Below are positions 7,305-11,922 of a DNA stretch of 11,922 bases, one piece after another. The stretch covers positions 1-11,922 of the forward strand of contig CANQCB010000040.1 in the NCBI GenBank assembly GCA_947589145.1. Direction: 5' to 3'. Within the stretch, counting starts at the first letter, position 1. The number at the start of each line of letters is the position of its first letter. The translations under genes were made by a program, and so were the position numbers. The notes under the pieces were generated by a model. That model saw only the letters and a list, made by a program, of their open reading frames with translations, made no database searches and was not told the origin of the DNA. This DNA comes from an uncultured Clostridia bacterium (GTDB lineage Bacteria > Bacillota > Clostridia > Christensenellales > Pumilibacteraceae).

Positions 7305-8311
7305 CTCAAAATCTCCTTTGCTTTTATATAATCCCTTTCGTCTTTGAATTCCAATCGAAGCGCGCCGCCCACGCCTGCGCGAGAGTTGACTACGGTCAGG
7401 TTGTTTATGCTGATGTCCGCTTCGGCAAGTTTGGAAAGTATTGCCACGATCGAGCCTTTCGCGTCCGATACGTCGACGTACAAAATGTACGACGAAAGGA
7501 ATTTCTTTCTGTATGTCAATCTGTCGCGCTTTTCCTTTGCCGCGGAAAAGAAAGGCGTTACGTCTTTACCCGCCGCGATATCTCCGCGAAGCGACGAGAG
7601 AATTTCGATGTACCGTCCGAGTTCGCTTACGATGTTGTCTCTGTTGAGCGCGGATACGGCGTTCCACAGTTCGGGGTCGGAGGACGCTATGCGCGTGACG
7701 TCCATAAAGCCGCTGCCCACTATTTCGTCGTCGCCGTCGAGAACGGCGTTTACCATGGAGTACGCCGCCATGTGTTCGAGGTGGGAAATTTTCGCGACGA
7801 GCGCGTCGTGTTCGCTCGCCGTCATTTCCCGAGGAAGTGCGCCCATCGAGCGAACAAGTTCTTTTATGTACGCAAGATCCGCTTCGTTGCCGTTGTAGTC
7901 GACGAGAATGTAGTAAGCGTTGTCGAGCAGTTTCTCCCGCGCCGCGTGTATACCGCTCTGCTCGGTGCCCGCCATGGGATGTCCGCCTATTATTCTGCCG
8001 CGCTGCCCCGAAAGCATGCCTTTTACGCTCCCGACGTCGGTTATTATTACGCTGTCGCCGAGCGCATCGTACAAAGCGGATACCTCGTCCTTTACGCGGG
8101 TAAGAGGTACGCAGACAAATACCGCTTTCGCTTCCTTGAAATCGTCGTATTTCTCTGCCGCCGAGGAAATTATGCCCTCTTTAAGCGCATATTCGACCGT
8201 TGAAGCGGAGCGGCTCATGCCCACCACCTCGTATTTCTTGTTGAGAGCAAGCGCTATCGATCCGCCTATCAATCCCAATCCGACTATGCCGATTTTATCC
8301 CTCTTGGTCAT
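7301..8311 (-). CDS. tyrA: Prephenate dehydrogenase with C-terminal ACT domain
   Basis: NAD(P)-dependent oxidative decarboxylation of prephenate toward tyrosine. The 336 residues comprise a Rossmann domain (GLGLIGGS, 11-18; SR at 33-34; DVGSVK, 92-97), the signature GGHPMAGTEQSG (109-120, H111), a helical domain with ISHLEHMAAY (175-184) and GFMDVTRIASSDPELW (201-216), then an ACT domain from about residue 274 (ILYVDVSDAKGSIVAILSKL) to the end. ACT domains in this family usually bind the end product for feedback control, so tyrosine inhibition is likely. It is the first gene of the operon. No ribosome binding site precedes the ATG; instead a TATAAT ends 8 bases before it, which suggests leaderless translation. 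The product could also act on arogenate; the sequence cannot tell. Confidence 0.95.
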   Translation of the reverse strand: MTKRDKIGIVGLGLIGGSIALALNKKYEVVGMSRSASTVEYALKEGIISSAAEKYDDFKEAKAVFVCVPLTRVKDEVSALYDALGDSVIITDVGSVKGMLSGQRGRIIGGHPMAGTEQSGIHAAREKLLDNAYYILVDYNGNEADLAYIKELVRSMGALPREMTASEHDALVAKISHLEHMAAYSMVNAVLDGDDEIVGSGFMDVTRIASSDPELWNAVSALNRDNIVSELGRYIEILSSLRGDIAAGKDVTPFFSAAKEKRDRLTYRKKFLSSYILYVDVSDAKGSIVAILSKLAEADISINNLTVVNSRAGVGGALRLEFKDERDYIKAKEILR

Positions 8312-8319
8312 ACATGTAA

Positions 8320-8349
8320 ATTATATCATATCAATATGCGAAAATGCAA
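8320..8349 (-). promoter_or_regulatory. Extended -10 promoter of tyrA-aro operon, predicted leaderless mRNA
   Basis: On the minus strand TGATATAAT (8328-8320) is a perfect -10 with the TGn extension. An 18-base spacer separates it from TTGCAT (8349-8344), a weak -35 that extended -10 promoters tolerate. Only 8 bases lie between the -10 and the ATG at 8311, so transcription should begin 0-2 bases before the start codon. This fits the complete lack of a Shine-Dalgarno sequence. Confidence 0.7.
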
Positions 8350-8431
8350 ATGTTTTTGCGGAGAGAGCCGTCGGCAAAATAAAAAGTTGGTTTTATCGCG
8401 TATTATCGGTTCGAGATATGCCCTTTGCGCA

Positions 8432-8446
8432 CGCTCGGAACGAGCG
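8432..8446. repeat. Short GC-rich hairpin CGCTCG-gaa-CGAGCG
   Basis: A perfect 6-bp inverted repeat with a 3-base loop lies just beyond the terminator hairpin. On the minus strand it follows the U-rich end of that terminator; on the plus strand it is followed by AAAT, not a U tract. It could be a backup structure for termination or an operator; nothing decides. Confidence 0.4.
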
Positions 8447-8450
8447 AAAT

Positions 8451-8488
8451 AAAATTACTCTTCGACTATGCCGTCAAAGAGTAATTTT
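8451..8488 (-). terminator. Rho-independent terminator after the amidase gene, possibly bidirectional
   Basis: A perfect 12-bp inverted repeat, AAAATTACTCTT and its complement AAGAGTAATTTT, is separated by a 14-base loop (8463-8476). It begins about 28 bases after the amidase stop. Read on the minus strand the stem ends in TTTTATTT, giving a U tract; on the plus strand it ends in TTTTCG. The stem is AT-rich and therefore weak for its length. It should separate the peptidase-amidase unit from the aro operon. Confidence 0.65.
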
Positions 8489-8516
8489 CGATCGGATCTT
8501 ATCGCCGCCGAACTTC

Positions 8517-9197
8517 TTATTCCAATATCGTTCGCACGCCCGTCAATATTGCGTATGCCACTTTTTGTTGATATGTCGTGCTTACGAGCATGCTTTCCTC
8601 GCTCGGATTGGAGAGAAATCCGCACTCGATGAGAATGGACGGCGCGTCCGAGCATTGTATGATGTAATAATCTCCGCTCTTTGCCGTTCGGTCGGAATTC
8701 AACGTTCCGTTCAGTACCCTTTGCATGATTTCCGCGTATGACTTGCCCGTTTCGCTGTTTTGAGCGTAAAAAACCTGCGCGCCCTTTATCTCCTTTCTCG
8801 GATATGAGTTTTGGTGTATGCTGACTACCAAGTCGGCGTGCGCTTCGTCTATTATTTTTTTTCGCGCCCGCATATCCGACTGTTTGAAACTGCCGCTCCC
8901 GTCCGACAGGTCTTTATCCGACTGCCTCGTCATTATTACCGTATAGCCCGATTCCGTGAGAAAGTGCCTGAGACTTTTTGCTATGCCGAGATTGACCTCA
9001 CTCTCTTTTACGCCCGTAGTCGTGCCGACGACGCCGCCGTCTGCGCCGCCGTGCCCCGGGTCTATCACCACGGTCAATCCGTTGGGCGCTGCCGCGGACG
9101 AGGACGAAGCGACGGAAAAAATTATTATCGCCACCGCCGCAAGCACAACGGCAATTACCGCTATTACGGTTTTCTTTTTTATGGAGATTATTTTCAC
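8517..9197 (-). CDS. cwlD: N-acetylmuramoyl-L-alanine amidase (Amidase_3), CwlD-like
   Basis: Zinc amidase that cleaves the bond between N-acetylmuramic acid and the stem peptide of peptidoglycan. The 226 residues have an N-terminal membrane anchor or uncleaved signal (hydrophobic 11-30 after a lysine cluster), then a single catalytic domain. Zinc ligands are H49 (VVIDPGHGG), E65 (VKESEVNL) and H128 (VVSIHQNS), and the catalytic glutamate is E191 (ILIECGFLSN). Length, anchor and lack of a cell-wall-binding repeat resemble B. subtilis CwlD, which acts in spore cortex muramic-lactam formation; a vegetative role is equally possible, so the symbol is tentative. The start is GTG at 9197 with GGGAG five bases before it, 10 bases after the peptidase stop. 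Its product should face the outside of the cell, like that of its neighbour. Confidence 0.9.
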   Translation of the reverse strand: MKIISIKKKTVIAVIAVVLAAVAIIIFSVASSSSAAAPNGLTVVIDPGHGGADGGVVGTTTGVKESEVNLGIAKSLRHFLTESGYTVIMTRQSDKDLSDGSGSFKQSDMRARKKIIDEAHADLVVSIHQNSYPRKEIKGAQVFYAQNSETGKSYAEIMQRVLNGTLNSDRTAKSGDYYIIQCSDAPSILIECGFLSNPSEESMLVSTTYQQKVAYAILTGVRTILE

Positions 9198-9207
9198 TGA
9201 CGCTCCC

Positions 9208-10671
9208 TTATTTGTACAGCCCCACCTTTCCTTCTACCCAATTATCGAAGAAAGATTTGAGGCGAATACCGCTTGCATTTTCAAACGCCGCTATGAGCGC
9301 GTCGGGCTCCGCCGTCTTTCCGCAATAATCCGCGTAATAACTTCTGAGCCCCTCGATGAATTTATCGTTGCCTATCGCATGGCGAAGAGAGTCGAAAAGC
9401 AACGAGCCTTTGCAATAGGTGTGATAGGTATAATCCATGGTCGAAATATACTCGCCGAGATTTCTGTTCATAGACGTGTCGCCGCCCGTGATTTCCGAGT
9501 ACATCTCGGTGAAAAGGACGTAACCTTGCATGGCGTCGGCAATGCGCTTCTCGGTATCGACGCCGTAATCGGGGTTGTTCTCATAGAAAAGAGTGACCGA
9601 ATATTCGGCAAGTCCCTCGTCCATCCAAGCGTTGTTTATCTGGTCGCTCCCCACGGCGGAATACCACCATTGATGAGCGACTTCGTGAATGATCGCCTCC
9701 TCAAACAGACTGCCGTTCAAAGAATCGGATATGAGAACCATTTGCGGATATTCCATTCCACCGTAAAGAAAAGGAGCACGAACCACTGTCAGCGTTTTCT
9801 GATCGTAAGCGCCGAAAAGCGAAGAGAAAGTATTTATCGCGTCCGTCGCCACTTTGAGGTGAGCCTCGGCGTCGGGGTCGCCCGCGAAATAGTAGCGCAC
9901 GGTTACGCCGCTTTCCGTCGTTTCTTCGATACCGTCGAATTTATCGGAGGCGGATAACGCAAAGTCGCGCACTCCGAGAGCGGTCAACTTCGTTGTCGTC
10001 GTATCGCCGTCTACCGTCGTTTCTATTTTGCCGCCGCCCGCTACGATCCAACCCGTAGGCGCGGTAAACGTCACGGTATAATCGGCAATATCGCTGTAAA
10101 ACGGGTCGCCGTTCGTATAATAAGGGTCGGTTCGCCAACCGCCGTTTTCGTATACCGCGGCTATCGGATAGAAGTTGCCGAGGTTCAAAACGCCGTCGGA
10201 GTAGCCGAACCTGTGTCGCGCCTCGGGTATATCCAAAGCGAACTTTATGAAAAATTCCGCGCTCTCGCCCGGAAGCAGGGACGTTTTCACAATGAGTATA
10301 TCGTCGTCTTCGCCGCCTATCGACCAATCCGCCTCTTCCCCGTTCGCGGTCACGCTCTCGATTTCTATGCCGCCGTAGTCAACACCTTTGGGATAAGCCG
10401 CGGACAGATTCGCGTTGTCGGTGGAAAAATAACGCGCTTCCTTCCGAAACGCCGTCGGATAGAGGTGAAAATATACTCCGTCCAATTCCGAATCGCTCTT
10501 ATTTATATACGTCGCGGTCTCTTCGCATTCCGCCGTCATGTCTTGGGTATTAAGCGTTACCTTTATGTCATATATATTGAGATCCCTTTCTTTGCCGCAA
10601 CCCGTAAGCAGCATTACAGCCGCCGTTATCAGTATCGCCGCCATAATGACCGTCGTTATCGTCTTTTTCAT
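9208..10671 (-). CDS. M1-family (gluzincin) metallopeptidase lipoprotein
   Basis: Surface-anchored zinc aminopeptidase-like protein of 487 residues. The N terminus is a type II signal peptide: MKKTITT, a hydrophobic stretch to residue 22, and the lipobox LTGC with lipid-modified C25. Residues about 30-210 match the beta-rich N-terminal saddle of M1 enzymes. The catalytic part has GGMEYPQ (304-310) at the place of the GAMEN motif, HEVAH (329-333) and the third ligand E352 in WMDEGLAEY, 19 residues after H333 as the family requires. YHTYCKGSLLF (416-426) resembles the segment carrying the transition-state tyrosine. The C-terminal helical domain of large M1 enzymes is missing. The ATG at 10671 is chosen because AAAAAGGAGAGG lies just upstream; a GTG at 10698 precedes that site. 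It is first in a unit with the amidase. The likely role is trimming external peptides; the substrate is unknown. Confidence 0.88.
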   Translation of the reverse strand: MKKTITTVIMAAILITAAVMLLTGCGKERDLNIYDIKVTLNTQDMTAECEETATYINKSDSELDGVYFHLYPTAFRKEARYFSTDNANLSAAYPKGVDYGGIEIESVTANGEEADWSIGGEDDDILIVKTSLLPGESAEFFIKFALDIPEARHRFGYSDGVLNLGNFYPIAAVYENGGWRTDPYYTNGDPFYSDIADYTVTFTAPTGWIVAGGGKIETTVDGDTTTTKLTALGVRDFALSASDKFDGIEETTESGVTVRYYFAGDPDAEAHLKVATDAINTFSSLFGAYDQKTLTVVRAPFLYGGMEYPQMVLISDSLNGSLFEEAIIHEVAHQWWYSAVGSDQINNAWMDEGLAEYSVTLFYENNPDYGVDTEKRIADAMQGYVLFTEMYSEITGGDTSMNRNLGEYISTMDYTYHTYCKGSLLFDSLRHAIGNDKFIEGLRSYYADYCGKTAEPDALIAAFENASGIRLKSFFDNWVEGKVGLYK

Positions 10672-10676
10672 GTTCG

Positions 10677-10688
10677 CCTCTCCTTTTT
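10677..10688 (-). promoter_or_regulatory. Ribosome binding site deciding the M1 peptidase start
   Basis: Minus-strand AAAAAGGAGAGG, with AGGAG eight bases before the ATG at 10671. It supports that ATG, which also gives a proper lipoprotein signal peptide, over the in-frame GTG at 10698. Confidence 0.75.
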
Positions 10689-10755
10689 CTGTTTTCACGA
10701 TTAAATATATGACTGCCGATACCTATAAAATTCGTAAAAAATTTTATTTATATGC

Positions 10756-10784
10756 TTGACGAACGGCGAAAAGTGTCATATAAT
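10756..10784 (+). promoter_or_regulatory. Sigma-A promoter for the HMA-ATPase operon
   Basis: TTGACG (10756-10761, five of six consensus bases), a 17-base spacer and a perfect TATAAT (10779-10784). The predicted start lies near 10790-10792, at the first base of the palindromic operator, leaving a leader of about 45 bases before the HMA ATG. Confidence 0.85.
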
Positions 10785-10791
10785 ATAAGTA

Positions 10792-10813
10792 CGATTAAAC
10801 GATTGTTTAATCG
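10792..10813 (+). promoter_or_regulatory. 22-bp palindromic operator downstream of the promoter
   Basis: Perfect 9-base arms CGATTAAAC and GTTTAATCG flank a 4-base centre (GATT). It starts about 8 bases after the -10, over the predicted transcription start. A further TTTAATG copy follows at once (10814-10820), giving an 8-base direct repeat of TTTAATCG and TTTAATGA. This is the layout expected for a repressor that blocks transcription. Metal-sensing ArsR/SmtB or TetR-type repressors are candidates from context only; no regulator gene is in the window and I do not recognise the motif as a known box. Confidence 0.7.
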
Positions 10814-10834
10814 TTTAATGAAAAGAGGTGTATT

Positions 10835-11056
10835 ATGACAAAGACGTTTGACATCGAAGGGCTTGACTGCGCGAATTGCGCAAAGAGATTGGAAGATCTC
10901 ATCAACAAAATTCCCGAAACGGAGTGCAGGCTGTCGTTCGCGGCGGGACTGCTCCGCATTACCGCTCCCGACTACGCGTACGGCGCGGTTATGAAGGAAG
11001 TGCGGCGCGTTGCGAGGATCGTAGAACCCGAAGTCGTTATCACGGAAAAAAGGTGA
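10835..11056 (+). CDS. Stand-alone heavy-metal-associated (HMA) domain protein
   Basis: A 73-residue protein that is a single HMA ferredoxin-like fold. The metal-binding loop is GLDCANCAKRLE (9-20) with C12 and C15. The GLDCANCA form is typical of the N-terminal domains of Zn/Cd/Pb P1B ATPases, whereas copper domains usually read GMxCxxC. AGAGGTG at 10824-10830 lies four bases before the ATG. It shares the reading frame of the ATPase gene that follows, with a TGA stop and three bases in between, so it corresponds to the N-terminal domain of a usual fused pump made as a separate polypeptide. Its probable role is to bind the metal and pass it to, or regulate, the ATPase. Metal identity is inferred from the motif only. 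Confidence 0.9.
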   Translation: MTKTFDIEGLDCANCAKRLEDLINKIPETECRLSFAAGLLRITAPDYAYGAVMKEVRRVARIVEPEVVITEKR

Positions 11057-11059
11057 TTT

Positions 11060-11922
11060 ATGCGCGTAAATTCTCGACTTGTTTTCATTGCGGTCTCCGC
11101 CGCTCTTATACTCCCTGCCATTCTGTTCGACAAAATCACGGGGTGGTTTTGGGTTTATATGCCGTTATACGTCCTGTCCTGGGGCGTGGCGGCTTGGTCG
11201 GTAGCCGTCAAAGCGTTTCGCAATATAACGCACGGAATCGTCTTTGACGAAAACTTTCTCATGCTGATCGCTTCGGTCGGCGCGTTCGTGCTCTCCTTTG
11301 TCTTTTCGGACTATTTGACGGTGTTATGCGCGCCCGGCGGCGGAGAGATCATGATGGACGGAGCGCTCGTTATGCTCCTCTATCAAATCGGCGAATATTT
11401 TCAGGGGCTTGCGGTCCGAAAATCGCGAAAAGGCATCAAACAGTTGCTCTCCATGCGCCCGGACTCCGCCGTCGTTCTTCGCGGCGAAGAAGAGGAAGTT
11501 TTTCCCGACGAGGTCGAGGTCGGCGAAATTATCGTCGTACGGCCGGGTGACAGGATCGCCATCGACGGAATTGTCGAAAGCGGTTCGAGTTACGTCGACT
11601 GTTCGGCTATTACGGGAGAAAGCGAACCGATCTTTTGTGCGCCCGGCGACGCGGTCAAAAGCGGCTGTATCGCCGTTGACGGGCTGATAAAGGTGCGCAC
11701 GACAAAGGAATTCGGCGAATCCACCGCAAGCAAAATGCTTCGGCTCGTCGAAGAAGCGAGCGAAAAGAAAGCGAAGCAAGAGACGTTTATAACAAAATTT
11801 GCCAAAGTATACACGCCGATCGTGTGCGCGATTTCCCTGCTCATCGCCGTTATCCCGCCCTTAATAATGACTTTGGTCTCGGGCGCAGTTACTCCCGACG
11901 GCACAAACGTATGGGGAAATTG
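11060..11922 (+). CDS. P1B-type heavy-metal-transporting ATPase, Zn/Cd-like (partial, C-terminal part beyond right edge)
   Basis: The frame stays open for 287 codons to the window edge. Visible parts: hydrophobic segments at about 7-22, 29-50, 66-83 and 101-117, with DENFLMLIASVGAF (63-76) and the segment GEYFQGLAVRKSRKGIKQLL (111-130) characteristic of P1B pumps. The actuator domain carries RPGDRIAIDG (161-170) and DCSAITGESEP (180-190) with the TGES dephosphorylation loop, then the ETFITKFAKVYTPIV segment (241-255) entering the next membrane helix. The DKTGT phosphorylation site and the metal-selecting CPC/SPC motif would lie beyond the edge. No HMA domain is fused; it is in the preceding gene. 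The ATG has AGGTGA three bases upstream, at the same spacing as for the HMA gene. Resemblance is closest to CadA/ZntA-like pumps; a PfeT-like iron pump is an alternative. Confidence 0.93.
   Translation, partial: MRVNSRLVFIAVSAALILPAILFDKITGWFWVYMPLYVLSWGVAAWSVAVKAFRNITHGIVFDENFLMLIASVGAFVLSFVFSDYLTVLCAPGGGEIMMDGALVMLLYQIGEYFQGLAVRKSRKGIKQLLSMRPDSAVVLRGEEEEVFPDEVEVGEIIVVRPGDRIAIDGIVESGSSYVDCSAITGESEPIFCAPGDAVKSGCIAVDGLIKVRTTKEFGESTASKMLRLVEEASEKKAKQETFITKFAKVYTPIVCAISLLIAVIPPLIMTLVSGAVTPDGTNVWGN

Larger units (their letters stand above)
8350..8516. other. Gene-free spacer between cwlD-like gene and the aro operon
   Basis: No convincing coding region was found on either strand. The stretch holds the terminator hairpin and a short GC-rich hairpin, both listed separately. 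The rest shows nothing I recognise: no T-box, tryptophan-type leader peptide or riboswitch core was seen before tyrA, consistent with the predicted start site lying at the tyrA ATG. Confidence 0.6.
10672..10834. other. Divergent intergenic region
   Basis: AT-rich region between the peptidase (minus) and the HMA gene (plus). The plus-strand promoter and operator are clear and listed separately. A lone CGATTAAA (10698-10705), identical to the operator half-site, lies on the peptidase side. I could not find a well-spaced -35/-10 pair for the minus strand; AT-rich candidates such as TATATT near 10702-10707 lack a partner. Confidence 0.55.

Noticed and set aside
8312..8516. T-box, riboswitch or leader-peptide attenuator before the aro operon
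   Set aside because: The predicted start site is at the tyrA ATG, no T-box consensus or run of Tyr/Phe/Trp codons was found, and the only strong hairpin lies near the end of the upstream gene.
8956..9957. 333-codon open frame on the plus strand
   Set aside because: Antisense to the amidase and peptidase genes, both of which carry intact catalytic motifs; no domain seen in the antisense product.
10699..10760. Promoter for the M1 peptidase on the minus strand
   Set aside because: Several AT-rich -10-like hexamers occur, but none has a -35 at 16-18 bases, so no specific call is supportable.
11324..11904. Two open frames on the minus strand (151 and 104 codons)
   Set aside because: Antisense to the P-type ATPase, which has an unbroken frame with TGES and other family motifs.

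Overview
The window looks like chromosomal DNA of an uncultured or poorly known Firmicute, most likely a clostridium of intermediate GC content. The grounds are AGGAG-type ribosome binding sites, consensus sigma-A promoters, tight gene packing, a CwlD-type amidase, a Lipobox lipoprotein, and a GLDCANCA metal-binding domain beside a P1B ATPase. The lineage is inference; there is no rRNA or other taxonomic marker here.

Positions 1-8349 (minus strand) form one long aromatic amino acid operon. In transcription order it reads tyrA, aroC, aroB, aroA, aroE, aroQ, aroK, tkt, and a YfbR-like HD nucleotidase that runs off the left edge. It encodes every shikimate step from DAHP to chorismate (AroB, AroQ, AroE, AroK, AroA, AroC) plus prephenate dehydrogenase. 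Transketolase, which can supply the erythrose-4-phosphate that feeds the pathway, follows. DAHP synthase and PheA are absent. Most genes overlap by 4-19 bases, which suggests translational coupling. Two promoters can be read. One is an extended -10 promoter so close to the tyrA ATG that the mRNA should be leaderless or nearly so. The other is a strong internal promoter inside the end of aroK, with a palindrome over its -10 and start region, which should drive tkt and the HD gene separately.

Positions 8350-8516 hold no gene. They contain a perfect 12-bp hairpin with U tracts on both strands, which should end the upstream unit. Positions 8517-10671 (minus strand) hold a two-gene unit: a lipoprotein M1-type metallopeptidase followed 10 bases later by a CwlD-like N-acetylmuramoyl-L-alanine amidase.

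Positions 10672-10834 are a divergent intergenic region. On the plus side it has a near-consensus promoter followed by a 22-bp palindromic operator. This drives a 73-residue heavy-metal-associated (HMA) protein and then a P1B-type metal-transport ATPase cut by the right edge. The two share a reading frame and are separated by a single TGA, so they look like a Zn/Cd-type efflux ATPase whose N-terminal metal-binding domain is a separate gene.

No RNA gene, mobile element or CRISPR array was seen, and nothing amounts to a clearly new system. The most interesting points are the regulatory architecture (leaderless tyrA, internal tkt promoter with operator), the in-frame split of the metal ATPase, and an atypical Walker A loop in AroK.
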